Of a stretch of 64,000 bases of DNA, positions 21,305-30,626 are shown piece by piece (within the stretch, counting starts at the first letter, position 1; each line of letters opens with the position of its first letter). Source of the DNA: Pseudomonas sp. LS.1a (lineage in GTDB: Bacteria; Pseudomonadota; Gammaproteobacteria; Pseudomonadales; Pseudomonadaceae); assembly GCF_022533585.1 (NCBI RefSeq), contig NZ_CP092827.1:4380001-4444000 (forward strand). The letters are read 5' to 3'. Under the pieces are notes generated by a model. It was not told where the DNA came from and ran no database searches. It worked only from the letters and a program-made list of their open reading frames with translations. Both the position numbers and the translations under genes were made by a program.

Positions 21305-21320
21305 CTGTAAATTCATACAG
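21305..21320. promoter_or_regulatory. LexA operator (SOS box) of dinB
   Basis: CTGTAAATTCATACAG, a perfect CTGT-N8-ACAG, lies 16 bp upstream of the dinB ATG, as expected for an SOS gene. Confidence 0.9.
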
Positions 21321-21463
21321 ATAGTATCGCATGCGCCCTCGGGGTATGCAGCCTGTAGGCGGCATTGCTCGATAATCGGCCTGAAAGCCCCGTCGTGCCT
21401 GAGCTGCGCGTCATATTCAAACGCTAAGAGTTTGAACAGGAAAGGTTTTTTTCAGAAAAAAGC

Positions 21464-21491
21464 TTGACACCCACGGGTAAATCCGTAGAAT
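21464..21491 (+). promoter_or_regulatory. Sigma-70 promoter of first tRNA-fMet
   Basis: TTGACA and TAGAAT are separated by 16 bp, ending 13 bp before the tRNA. The second tRNA copy has the same boxes with the same spacing. Confidence 0.9.
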
Positions 21492-21504
21492 TCGATCTCA
21501 CAGG

Positions 21505-21581
<77 letters not shown>

Positions 21582-21590
21582 GATTCGAGA

Positions 21591-21625
21591 AAAGGCCACT
21601 GTTCACACAGTGGCCTTTTTCTTTT
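21591..21625 (+). terminator. Terminator of first tRNA-fMet
   Basis: Stem AAAGGCCACTG/CAGTGGCCTTT with a 6-base loop and a following T run, 10 bp after the tRNA. Confidence 0.9.
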
Positions 21626-21675
21626 GCGTCAAATAATGCATTCGTAGAAATATTAAAAAAATCAACGACTAGCGC

Positions 21676-21703
21676 TTGACATCCATTCTGAAAACTGTAG
21701 AAT
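21676..21703 (+). promoter_or_regulatory. Sigma-70 promoter of second tRNA-fMet
   Basis: TTGACA-16 bp-TAGAAT, the same boxes and spacing as upstream of the first copy, with a different spacer sequence. Confidence 0.9.
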
Positions 21704-21715
21704 TCGCCCCACTGA

Positions 21716-21792
<77 letters not shown>

Positions 21793-21805
21793 TATTCGTC
21801 AGAAC

Positions 21806-21846
21806 AAACCCCGCCTGTGTAACAGCAGTGCGGGGTTTGTTGCTTT
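21806..21846 (+). terminator. Terminator of second tRNA-fMet
   Basis: Stem AAACCCCGC/GCGGGGTTT around a 15-base loop, followed by a T-rich stretch. Confidence 0.8.
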
Positions 21847-22053
21847 TCCCTTCCTGCTTTTCGTCGCCCCCAAAATCCCTCGCCCTCCAGCCAACCCGCA
21901 GGCTTGAGAGGTCGTGCCCTGGATGAACTATCTTTAACCCTGCCAGGCCGCTGCAAGTGCCTGAGGCCGGAGTAACATTGGATACGTTTTCCTAAGGGAC
22001 TTTCACTTGGCCACACCTTCCCCTCACCTCGCGCTGCATGCCCGGGGCAATCC

Positions 22054-24696
22054 ATGACTTCGCACAACCCCGAACCCCCGGTGCCGCTTGCCTCGGCGCT
22101 ACCCGGTGCCGTGCAACGCCTGCCCTTGCTCGAACGCTTGAGCCGCTACCGCCAGCCCATTGGGCTGGTGGTGACCCTGGTGTTGTTCACCATGGGCTTG
22201 ATCGCCTGTCGCCACCTGCTGAGCGAGCTGGACATCTACGCCCTGCATGATGCCATGCTCAGCGTACCGGCCCAGTCGCTACTCGGTGCCTTGCTGGCAA
22301 CCGTGCTCGGTTTCGTGATCCTGCTGGGTTACGAGTGGTCGGCCAGCCGCTATGCCGGTGTGAAACTGCCGACGCGCAGCTTGGTGCTGGGCGGTTTCAG
22401 CGCCTTTGCCATCGGCAACGCCATCGGCCTGTCGATGCTTTCGGGCGGCTCGGTGCGCTACCGCCTGTATGCACGCCAAGGGGTCGGTGCAGGTGAAGTT
22501 GCACGGATGACCGTTTTTGCCAGCCTGTCACTGGGCTGCGCGCTGCCGCCTCTGGCCGCCTTGGCGACCTTGAGCGACCTGTCGGCAGCCTCGGCCGCAC
22601 TGGGTTTGGCGCCTGGCTTGCTGGCGGGTATCGCCACAGCAGTGCTGCTGGCGTGCAGCGTGCTGGTGTTCGGCTTGTACCGCCGGCGCCTGGCTGAACA
22701 ACCACTGGCCAATAACCTGCTGGTACAACTGGGCCGCCGCACACTGCGCCTGCCGGGTGCACGCCTGGCAGCCCTGCAATTGCTGATCACCGCACTGGAT
22801 GTCGCCGCTGCCGCCACGGTGCTGTACCTGCTGCTGCCCGAAGCACCGCCATTCGGTGCCTTTGTCCTGGTGTACCTGCTGGCCTTGGCTGCAGGTGTGC
22901 TCAGCCATGTACCGGGCGGCGTCGGGGTGTTCGAAGCGATCCTGCTGGCGGCTTTTGCCGACCAGCTCGGCGCGGCGCCGTTGGCAGCGGCCCTGTTGCT
23001 GTATCGGCTGATCTACGTGGTGCTACCACTGCTGCTGGCCTGCGTGTTGCTGCTGGCCAACGAAGCCCGGCGCCTGCTGTTCGCGCAACAGGCTATCAAG
23101 GCCGCTTCCGGGCTGGCCGCGCCGATCCTGTCGATTCTGGTATTTCTGTCCGGGGTGGTGCTGCTGTTCTCCGGGGCCACGCCCGAGATAGACACACGCC
23201 TGGAGCACATGGGCTTTCTGGTGCCGCACCGTCTGATCGATGCCTCGCACTTCGGTGCCAGCCTGATCGGCGTGCTGTGCCTGCTGCTGGCCCAGGGCCT
23301 GCGCCGGCGCCTGTCCGCCGCCTGGCTGCTGACCACTGTACTGTTGCTGGTCGGCGCCTTGCTGTCGCTGCTCAAGGGCTTCGATTGGGAAGAAGCCTGC
23401 CTGCTGACCCTCACAGCTACCCTGCTCGCGCTGTTCCGGCGTTCCTTCTACCGCCCCAGCCGCTTGCTCGAGTTGCCGTTCTCGCCGGTGTTTCTGGTGG
23501 CCAGCGCCTGTGTGGTCGGCGCATCGATATGGCTGTTGCTGTTCGCCTACCAGGATGTGCCCTACAGCCATCAGCTGTGGTGGCAGTTCACCCTCGATGC
23601 CGACGCCCCGCGTGGCCTGCGCGCCGCCATGGGCAGCGCCTTGCTGCTGGCGGCCGTGGCCCTGACCTGGCTATTGCGCACGGCACCGCCGGTGATCCAC
23701 CTGCCCGACGAAGAGGAGCTGCGGCGTGCCAACCGCATTCTGCTGGCCTCCGACCAGCCCGATGGCGGCCTGGCCCTGACCGGCGACAAGGCGCTGCTGT
23801 TCCACCCTCGCGACAACGCCTTCCTCATGTACGCCCGTCGCGGCCGCAGCCTGGTGGCCCTGTACGACCCGATCGGCCCGGCCCAGGAGCGCGCCGAGAT
23901 GATCTGGCAGTTCCGTGACCTGTGCGATCTGCACCATGCCCGCCCGGTGTTCTACCAGGTGCGCGCCGAGAACCTGCCGTTCTACATGGACATCGGCCTG
24001 ACCGCGCTGAAGCTGGGCGAAGAAGCCCGGGTCGACCTGCGCCGCTTCGACCTCGAAGCCAAGGGCAAGGAGATGAAGGACCTGCGCTACACCTGGAACC
24101 GTGGTGGCCGTGACGGTTTGAGCCTGGAAATCCACGAACCCGGCCATGCCCCGCTGGCAGAGCTGAAGGAAATTTCCGATGCCTGGCTCGGCGGCAAGAA
24201 CGTGCGCGAGAAAGGCTTCTCGCTGGGGCGCTTCAGCCCTGAATACCTGCAGCACTTCCGTATTGCCCTGATCCGCTTCCAGGGCCGCCCGGTGGCTTTC
24301 GCCAACCTGCTGGAAACCCATGGCAACGAACTGGCCAGCCTCGACCTGATGCGTGCGCACCCCGAGGCCCCGAAGCTGACCATGGAATTCATGATGATCG
24401 GCCTGATCCTGCACTACAAAAGCCATGACTACGCCCGCTTCAGCCTGGGCATGGTGCCGCTGTCCGGCCTGCAGCCGCGACGGGGCGCGCCCTTGACCCA
24501 ACGCCTGGGCTCGATGGTGTTCCGCCGTGGCGAGCAGCTGTACAACTTCCAGGGGCTTCGTCGCTTCAAGGACAAATTCCAACCGGACTGGGAACCCCGC
24601 TACATGGCCGTGCCGGCCGGGCTCGACCCGCTGGTGGCACTGGCCGACACCGCCGCCCTGATCGCAGGCGGCCTGACTGGATTGGTGAAACGTTGA
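22054..24696 (+). CDS. mprF: Phosphatidylglycerol aminoacyltransferase MprF
   Basis: Transfers an amino acid from aminoacyl-tRNA to phosphatidylglycerol and flips the product, lowering negative charge on the membrane. The 880-residue protein has about 14 transmembrane helices (to about residue 540) including the flippase-domain segment GNAIGLSMLSGGSVRYRLY. A C-terminal GNAT-like synthase domain (DUF2156) follows, with GDKALLFHPRDNAFLMYARR and KLTMEFMMIGLI. In P. aeruginosa the orthologue adds alanine; the same is likely here but cannot be read from sequence. Its stop overlaps the start of virJ by one base. Confidence 0.95.
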   Translation: MTSHNPEPPVPLASALPGAVQRLPLLERLSRYRQPIGLVVTLVLFTMGLIACRHLLSELDIYALHDAMLSVPAQSLLGALLATVLGFVILLGYEWSASRYAGVKLPTRSLVLGGFSAFAIGNAIGLSMLSGGSVRYRLYARQGVGAGEVARMTVFASLSLGCALPPLAALATLSDLSAASAALGLAPGLLAGIATAVLLACSVLVFGLYRRRLAEQPLANNLLVQLGRRTLRLPGARLAALQLLITALDVAAAATVLYLLLPEAPPFGAFVLVYLLALAAGVLSHVPGGVGVFEAILLAAFADQLGAAPLAAALLLYRLIYVVLPLLLACVLLLANEARRLLFAQQAIKAASGLAAPILSILVFLSGVVLLFSGATPEIDTRLEHMGFLVPHRLIDASHFGASLIGVLCLLLAQGLRRRLSAAWLLTTVLLLVGALLSLLKGFDWEEACLLTLTATLLALFRRSFYRPSRLLELPFSPVFLVASACVVGASIWLLLFAYQDVPYSHQLWWQFTLDADAPRGLRAAMGSALLLAAVALTWLLRTAPPVIHLPDEEELRRANRILLASDQPDGGLALTGDKALLFHPRDNAFLMYARRGRSLVALYDPIGPAQERAEMIWQFRDLCDLHHARPVFYQVRAENLPFYMDIGLTALKLGEEARVDLRRFDLEAKGKEMKDLRYTWNRGGRDGLSLEIHEPGHAPLAELKEISDAWLGGKNVREKGFSLGRFSPEYLQHFRIALIRFQGRPVAFANLLETHGNELASLDLMRAHPEAPKLTMEFMMIGLILHYKSHDYARFSLGMVPLSGLQPRRGAPLTQRLGSMVFRRGEQLYNFQGLRRFKDKFQPDWEPRYMAVPAGLDPLVALADTAALIAGGLTGLVKR

Positions 24697-25988
24697 TGAC
24701 CCGACGCTTTTGGCTGTACCTGCTGGTTCCCCTGCTGTTGGCCACCCTGGGAGGTGCGCTGGCATTCTGGTTGTGGACGCGCCCGGCTCCCGAGGCACGC
24801 CTGGAACAACTGAGCATCAATGACACCCGCATCACCCGCGTGACCCCAGGCGTGCACCCTAAGGCCCGGGTAGCCATCGGTGTACCCCAGGACCAGGCGC
24901 TGACCGACAGGCAGCTGCTGGACCTTGCCCAGGCCGGCGAAGCGCAGCTGGTGCAGGTGATCCTGCCGCCCAACGATTGCGGCAAGCAGCAACAGGCCCT
25001 GGACCAAGCCCTGGGCCAGCTGTCGGAGAAACCGACCCTGGTCGCTGGTATCGGCCCTGGCGCCGCCCAGGCCTGGCGCTGGCTGGCCAGCCAGAACAAC
25101 GACAAGGCGCGGGCGATTTCCGTGGACTTCAGCCTGGAACAACCCGGCTGCCAGGCCCCACTGCCGAAGTCGGCCGCCCACGGCCACTGGAACGTCGCCT
25201 GGAACGACAACCCGGATGACGCCAGCGCCGCCTTCGTGCGCGACCAGGCCAATGCCGAGACCAGCATCAGCGACTACGACATCCACCTGCCACAAGTGCT
25301 CAAGGCCCAGCTGACCCAGGCCCTGGTCGGCCACGACGGCAACGCCCTGGCTATCCCGGTGGTCGAAGTGCCAGCCGGGCAGACCACCGACACGGTTACC
25401 CTGTTCCTTTCCGGTGATGGTGGCTGGCGTGACCTGGACCGCGATGTGGCCGGGGAAATGGCCAAGCTGGGCTACCCGGTGGTGGGCATCGACACGCTGC
25501 GCTACTACTGGCAGCACAAGACCCCGGAGCAAAGCGCCGCCGACCTGTCCGAACTGATGCAGCACTACCGTCAGAAGTGGGGCACCAAGCGCTTCGTGCT
25601 GACCGGCTATTCGTTCGGTGCCGACGTGCTGCCGGCGATCTACAACCGCCTGCCGGCCGAGGACCAGCAACGGATCGACGCGGTGATGCTACTGGCCTTT
25701 GCCCGCAGCGGCAGCTTCGAGATCGAAGTCGAGGGCTGGCTGGGCAAGGAAGGCCAGGAAGCGCCAACCGGGCCGGAAATGGCCAGACTGCCGGCGTCCA
25801 AGGTGGTGTGCGTGTATGGTGTGGAAGAGGCCGATGAGAGCGGTTGCACCGACAAGACTGCGGTGGGTGAACGCCTCAAGCTGCCGGGTGGGCACCACTT
25901 CGACGAAAACTACCCGGCACTGGCCAAGCGCTTGATTGGCGAGATCGAGACGCGCCAGGGCAAGTCCAGCGTGGCTGAGCAGAACTGA
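24696..25988 (+). CDS. virJ: VirJ/AcvB-family hydrolase, probable aminoacyl-phosphatidylglycerol hydrolase
   Basis: A 430-residue protein with one N-terminal hydrophobic segment (about residues 7-26), so it is probably exported or anchored at the periplasmic face. The C-terminal half is an alpha/beta hydrolase with nucleophile motif GYSFGAD (Ser306) and the family motif LFLSGDGGWRDLD. The P. aeruginosa homologue beside mprF (PA0919) is reported to hydrolyse alanyl-phosphatidylglycerol. The 1-base overlap with mprF supports a paired synthase and hydrolase. The ATG at 24696 is preferred over TTG at 24693. Confidence 0.9.
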   Translation: MTRRFWLYLLVPLLLATLGGALAFWLWTRPAPEARLEQLSINDTRITRVTPGVHPKARVAIGVPQDQALTDRQLLDLAQAGEAQLVQVILPPNDCGKQQQALDQALGQLSEKPTLVAGIGPGAAQAWRWLASQNNDKARAISVDFSLEQPGCQAPLPKSAAHGHWNVAWNDNPDDASAAFVRDQANAETSISDYDIHLPQVLKAQLTQALVGHDGNALAIPVVEVPAGQTTDTVTLFLSGDGGWRDLDRDVAGEMAKLGYPVVGIDTLRYYWQHKTPEQSAADLSELMQHYRQKWGTKRFVLTGYSFGADVLPAIYNRLPAEDQQRIDAVMLLAFARSGSFEIEVEGWLGKEGQEAPTGPEMARLPASKVVCVYGVEEADESGCTDKTAVGERLKLPGGHHFDENYPALAKRLIGEIETRQGKSSVAEQN

Positions 25989-25993
25989 TAGGA

Positions 25994-26260
25994 CCTTGCG
26001 GCCCATTCGCGGGTAAACCCGCTCTCATCGAACTGCACATAACTCATTGAATTAGCGGGGCCCCTGTGGGAGCGGTTTGCTTGCAATTTCAGTTATCTAC
26101 GCGCCAGCGCAGCCCAAAAGGCTGAGCCATCTCCCACAGGTCCAGCGCAAGCCTTGAAAGCTATGCGGCCCATGTGGGAGCGGGCATGCCCGCGAACACC
26201 GGCGAAGCCGGTGCCCTACACCGAGTTGCCGGCTTCGCGGGCACGCCCGCTCCCACTTGG
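25994..26260. repeat. Cluster of REP elements: family C copy 3 (reverse) and family D copy 1
   Basis: The left part (26003-26150) is, on the minus strand, the same composite as at 331-503 and 14471-14611, including GGGCTGCGCTGGCGCG and AATTCAATGAGTTATGTGCA. The right part (26174-26258) is a second composite: GTGGGAGCGGGCATGCCCGC, GAACACCGGCGAAGCCGGTG, CTTCGCGGGCACGCCCGCTC. Both lie between virJ and kup, whose genes converge. Confidence 0.75.
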
Positions 26261-26273
26261 GGCGAGTTGAGCC

Positions 26274-28184
26274 TCAGATCTCGACCTGGGTCCCCAGCTC
26301 GATCACCCGGTTCAGTGGCAGGTTGAAGAAGCGCAAGTTGCCGTTGGCATTCTTCAGCAGGAACGCAAACAGGTTGCCCCGCCAGCGCGACATCCCCTCC
26401 AGCCGTGAGGCGATCACGGTCTCGCGGCTGAGGAAGTAGGTGGTGCGCATCGGGCTGAAGTCCAGGTCTTCCAGGTGGCACAGCTTCAACGCCGCCGGTA
26501 CGTCCGGTTCGTCCATGAAGCCGAAGTGCAGCAACACGCGGAAGAACCCGTCGCCATAGGCCTCCACTTCAAAACGCTCATGCTCCGGCACCCGCGGTCG
26601 GTCCTCACTGACCACCGTCAACAGCACCACCTGGCTGTGCAGCACCTGGTTATGCAGCATGTTGTGCAACAGCGCATGGGGCACCGCATCGGAGCGCGCC
26701 GTAAGGAACACCGCCGTGCCTTCGACCCGGTGCGGCGGCTGAATGCGTATGCTGCTGATGAACAGCTGCAGCGGCAGCGCGCCTTCGTCGATACGCTCCA
26801 TCAGGATCTGCTTGCCGCGCTTCCAGGTGCTCATCAACAGGTACAGCACGCCACCAGCCAGCACCGGGAACGCACCACCCTGGATGATCTTCGGTACGTT
26901 GGCGGCGAAGAACAGCCCATCCACCAACAGAAAACCCATCAGGATCGGCACCGCCAGCACCGGTGGCCACTTCCATAGCAGCAGCATCACCGCCGAAACC
27001 AGGATGGTGGTCATCAGCATGGTACCGGTCACAGCCACGCCGTAAGCCGCCGCCAGGGCACCGGATGACTCGAAACCGAGCACCAGCAGTACCACGCCGA
27101 CCATCAGCGTCCAGTTAATCGCGCCGATGTAGATCTGCCCCTGTTCATCGCTGGAGGTGTGCTGGATCTGCATGCGTGGGATGTAGCCCAGCTGGATGGC
27201 CTGGCGGGTCAGGGAGAACGCCCCCGAGATCACCGCCTGCGAAGCGATCACCGTGGCCATGGTAGCCAGGCCGACCATCGGCAACAGTGCCCAACCCGGC
27301 GCCAGCAGGTAGAACGGGTTACGTGCCGCATCCGGGTCCTGCAGCAGCAACGCGCCCTGACCAAAGTAATTGAGCACCAGCGCCGGCAGCACCAGGGCGA
27401 ACCAGGCCCGGGCGATCGGCTTGCGGCCAAAGTGGCCCATGTCGGCGTACAGCGCCTCGGCACCGGTCAGCGCCAGCACCACCGCGCCGAGGACAGCCAC
27501 GCCGATGCCGGGGTGGACCACGAAGAAGTTCACTGCCCAGACCGGGTTGAACGCCTTGAGCACTTCCGGGCTCTGCGAGATGCCATGCACCCCCAGCGCG
27601 CCCAGCGCCACGAACCAGGTGACCATGATCGGGCCGAACAGCTTGCCGATCTTCTCGGTGCCGTGCTTCTGCACCAGGAACAGCGCCACCAGTATCACCA
27701 GCGAAATCGGTACCACCCAGTGATCGATACCATCGAACGCCAGCCCCATGCCTTCCACCGCCGACAGCACAGACACCGCCGGCGTGATCATACTGTCGCC
27801 ATAGAACAGCGAAGCGCCGATCAACCCGCACACCACCATCAACGTGCGCAACCTCGGGTAGGCCGCCGTGGCCCGCCGCGCCAGCGCGGTCAACGCCATG
27901 GTACCGCCCTCGCCCTGGTTGTCGGCGCGCAGGATGAACATCACGTACTTGAACGACACCACCCACAGCAGCGACCACAGGATCAGCGACAGGATCCCCA
28001 GCACGCCGTCATGGTTGACCGGTACCCCGTACCCGCCGCTGAAGACTTCCTTGAGGGTATACAACGGGCTGGTACCGATATCGCCATAAACTACCCCGAC
28101 CGCCGCCACGAGCAGGCTCATCGACCGCATCGCCCCCTGCTTCCCCTCGTGCCCGCCCTCGGCGTGACTGCTTGCCTGAACCAT
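26274..28184 (-). CDS. kup: Low-affinity potassium uptake protein Kup
   Basis: Inner-membrane K+/H+ symporter of the KUP/HAK/KT family, 636 residues, a normal length. The N-terminal signature [21 protein letters not shown] and about 12 transmembrane helices are visible, with a cytoplasmic C-terminal domain of about 180 residues. The ATG at 28184 is chosen because GGGAG lies upstream and the family N-terminus fits; the frame extends to 28355 but with no homology. It faces rimO head to head. Confidence 0.96.
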   Translation of the reverse strand: MVQASSHAEGGHEGKQGAMRSMSLLVAAVGVVYGDIGTSPLYTLKEVFSGGYGVPVNHDGVLGILSLILWSLLWVVSFKYVMFILRADNQGEGGTMALTALARRATAAYPRLRTLMVVCGLIGASLFYGDSMITPAVSVLSAVEGMGLAFDGIDHWVVPISLVILVALFLVQKHGTEKIGKLFGPIMVTWFVALGALGVHGISQSPEVLKAFNPVWAVNFFVVHPGIGVAVLGAVVLALTGAEALYADMGHFGRKPIARAWFALVLPALVLNYFGQGALLLQDPDAARNPFYLLAPGWALLPMVGLATMATVIASQAVISGAFSLTRQAIQLGYIPRMQIQHTSSDEQGQIYIGAINWTLMVGVVLLVLGFESSGALAAAYGVAVTGTMLMTTILVSAVMLLLWKWPPVLAVPILMGFLLVDGLFFAANVPKIIQGGAFPVLAGGVLYLLMSTWKRGKQILMERIDEGALPLQLFISSIRIQPPHRVEGTAVFLTARSDAVPHALLHNMLHNQVLHSQVVLLTVVSEDRPRVPEHERFEVEAYGDGFFRVLLHFGFMDEPDVPAALKLCHLEDLDFSPMRTTYFLSRETVIASRLEGMSRWRGNLFAFLLKNANGNLRFFNLPLNRVIELGTQVEI

Positions 28185-28419
28185 CGACCACTCCCGCAGA
28201 CGGCCTTGCAAGGCCAGTAGAATTCCCCATGCGCCAGGTGATACGGATACCCCCGACGCAATGGCGCGAAGCATAGCGCAGCGTTCGTCGTATTTCTGCT
28301 GGTCAAGCGATCCTGCGCTCGCTAGAATTGCGCACTTTTTGATCAGAGGCGCCAAAAGCGCCCGTCAAGATCGCCCGCGATTCCGGTCGGGCGACCTGCA
28401 TTCAATACCGAGGTTAGTC

Positions 28420-29751
28420 ATGTCCACCACGCCCGCCACCCCCAAGGTAGGTTTCGTAAGCCTGGGTTGCCCAAAAGCCCTGGTCGATTCCGAGCGCATC
28501 CTGACCCAGCTGCGCATGGAAGGCTATGAAGTCGTGCCCACCTACGAGGACGCCGACGTGGTGGTGGTCAACACCTGCGGCTTCATCGACAGCGCCAAGG
28601 CCGAGTCGCTGGAAGTGATCGGCGAAGCGATCAAGGAAAACGGCAAGGTCATCGTCACCGGCTGCATGGGTGTCGAGGAAGGCAGCATCCGTGACGTGCA
28701 CCCGAGCGTGCTGTCGGTTACCGGCCCGCAGCAGTACGAGCAGGTGGTCAGCGCCGTGCACGAAGTCGTGCCGCCACGCCAGGATCACAACCCGCTGATC
28801 GACCTGGTTCCACCTCAGGGCGTCAAGCTGACCCCTCGCCACTATGCGTACCTGAAGATTTCCGAAGGCTGCAACCACAGCTGCAGCTTCTGCATCATCC
28901 CGTCGATGCGCGGCAAGCTGGTCAGCCGCCCGGTCGGCGAAGTGCTGAGCGAGGCAGAGCGCCTGGTCAAGGCCGGGGTCAAGGAGATCCTGGTGATTTC
29001 CCAGGACACCAGCGCCTACGGCGTCGACGTCAAGTACAAGACCGACTTCTGGAACGGCCGCCCGGTCAAGACCCGCATGCTCGAACTGTGCGAAGCCCTG
29101 AGCAGCCTGGGCGCCTGGGTCCGCCTGCACTACGTGTACCCGTACCCGAACGTCGACGACGTGATCCCGCTGATGGCCGCCGGCAAGATCCTGCCGTACC
29201 TGGACATCCCGTTCCAGCACGCCAGCCCGAAGGTGCTCAAGGCCATGAAGCGCCCGGCCTTCGAAGACCGCACCCTGGCGCGTATCAAGAACTGGCGCGA
29301 GCAGTGCCCGGAGCTGGTGATTCGCTCCACCTTCATCGTCGGCTTCCCGGGCGAGACCGAGGAAGACTTCCAGTACCTGCTGGACTGGCTGACCGAAGCC
29401 CAGCTGGACCGCGTTGGCTGCTTCCAGTACTCGCCGGTGGAGGGCGCCCCGGCCAACGACCTGGGCCTGGAAGAAGTACCGGACGACGTCAAGCAGGAGC
29501 GCTGGGACCGCTTCATGGCCCACCAGCAGGCCATCAGCGCCGCCCGCCTGCAACTGCGCATCGGCAAGGAAATCGACGTGCTGATCGATGAAGTGGAAGA
29601 GCAAGGCTCGGTTGGCCGCAGCTTCTTCGATGCCCCGGAGATCGACGGCAGCGTGTTCATCGATGGCGACCACGGCTTCAAGCCGGGTGACAAGGTACGT
29701 TGCCGCGTAGTGGATGCCGACGAATACGACATGTGGGCTGAACCCATCTGA
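28420..29751 (+). CDS. rimO: Ribosomal protein uS12 methylthiotransferase RimO
   Basis: Radical SAM enzyme that adds a methylthio group to an aspartate of ribosomal protein S12. The 443-residue protein has the UPF0004 domain with Cys17, 53 and 82, the radical SAM motif CNHSCSFC (Cys151, 155, 158) and a C-terminal TRAM domain (about 375-443). The start at 28420 has GAGG about 6 bases upstream; the longer frame to 28261 is not family sequence. Confidence 0.98.
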   Translation: MSTTPATPKVGFVSLGCPKALVDSERILTQLRMEGYEVVPTYEDADVVVVNTCGFIDSAKAESLEVIGEAIKENGKVIVTGCMGVEEGSIRDVHPSVLSVTGPQQYEQVVSAVHEVVPPRQDHNPLIDLVPPQGVKLTPRHYAYLKISEGCNHSCSFCIIPSMRGKLVSRPVGEVLSEAERLVKAGVKEILVISQDTSAYGVDVKYKTDFWNGRPVKTRMLELCEALSSLGAWVRLHYVYPYPNVDDVIPLMAAGKILPYLDIPFQHASPKVLKAMKRPAFEDRTLARIKNWREQCPELVIRSTFIVGFPGETEEDFQYLLDWLTEAQLDRVGCFQYSPVEGAPANDLGLEEVPDDVKQERWDRFMAHQQAISAARLQLRIGKEIDVLIDEVEEQGSVGRSFFDAPEIDGSVFIDGDHGFKPGDKVRCRVVDADEYDMWAEPI

Positions 29752-29766
29752 CGCAGCCGGAGCCTG

Positions 29767-29822
29767 AAAAGCCCCTGCCCCGGTATTCCCCGCAAGGAAC
29801 TGCCGGTGCAGGGGCTTTTTCG
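29767..29822. terminator. Bidirectional terminator between rimO and the barrel protein
   Basis: Stem AAAAGCCCCTGC/GCAGGGGCTTTTT with a long, partly paired loop. It lies 16 bp past rimO and directly before the end of the converging gene, and T runs are present on both strands. Confidence 0.85.
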
Positions 29823-30572
29823 TCAGAACGCATGAAATAGCATCAGGCCACCCTCTGCATCCGGGCTGGCATCCGAGAAGCCCTTGACTGCGTAGAGTTG
29901 CACTTTCCACTGCTGGTTGAGCTTGTGGGTCAGGAACAGGGTAAGTTCCTTGATCTGTGCGCCCGTCGAGACGACTTTCTGCCGCCAGTCGTAGGAGGCA
30001 CCCGCCGAAGTGCCTGCGGCCACCGGCATGGCGAAGCCGAGACTGGCAAATACCGGGTCGTCGAAATCGCTGTCGGGCGGGTCGCCGAACTTCTTCCAGC
30101 CCAGGGTCGCAAAGCCGGTCACCGGGCCAAAGGCCTTGGCGATGTCGACCTGGCCGGTGTAGTCGTATTCACCGGTGCCCAGACACTGGTCTTCATCGGC
30201 AGTGGGGAATTTGACCTTGCCGATCAGGTCCAGCATCAGGCCGCCGTCACTGCCATCGAGCAGGGCATAACCGGCGCTGGCAACCGTATCTCCCAGCCCG
30301 CTTTCCACATCCCGGCAGCCACCGGGCAAGGGGTCGCCATTCGGGCCCACTTCAGGGTCGGTGATGCGCAGCCAGGGCACGGTGACCTTGTAGGTCATGG
30401 GGCCGGTTTCATACTTGCCGACCACGGGGACGTACCAGATTTCCGAGGTGGTACCCGTGCCATAGTCGCCACTTGAATAGTCCATGCCGATGGCGGCGCT
30501 GAAGGTATCGCCCAGGACCGAGGCGCTGGTGCATGACAGCAAGCAGGCGAAAAGAGGGAGCGTGGGTCTCAT
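29823..30572 (-). CDS. Outer-membrane beta-barrel protein, phenol-degradation MetA-like
   Basis: A 249-residue precursor with a signal peptide (cleavage near VLG-DT). Alternating hydrophobic strands follow, with a terminal Phe (GGLMLFHAF), as in outer-membrane barrels. The layout (YVPVVGKYETGPMTYKVTVPWLRIT near the start, SASYDWR-like turns) resembles the small transporter-like barrels grouped as Phenol_MetA_deg. The start at 30572 has GAGG close upstream. Substrate unknown. It lies just downstream of the DUF5666-like gene on the same strand and may belong to that cluster. Confidence 0.7.
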   Translation of the reverse strand: MRPTLPLFACLLSCTSASVLGDTFSAAIGMDYSSGDYGTGTTSEIWYVPVVGKYETGPMTYKVTVPWLRITDPEVGPNGDPLPGGCRDVESGLGDTVASAGYALLDGSDGGLMLDLIGKVKFPTADEDQCLGTGEYDYTGQVDIAKAFGPVTGFATLGWKKFGDPPDSDFDDPVFASLGFAMPVAAGTSAGASYDWRQKVVSTGAQIKELTLFLTHKLNQQWKVQLYAVKGFSDASPDAEGGLMLFHAF

Positions 30573-30626
30573 CTGCACCTCGGTATTCCGGCGGGAAGTG
30601 TGATCGCACTTACCCAGCCTAGTTGC

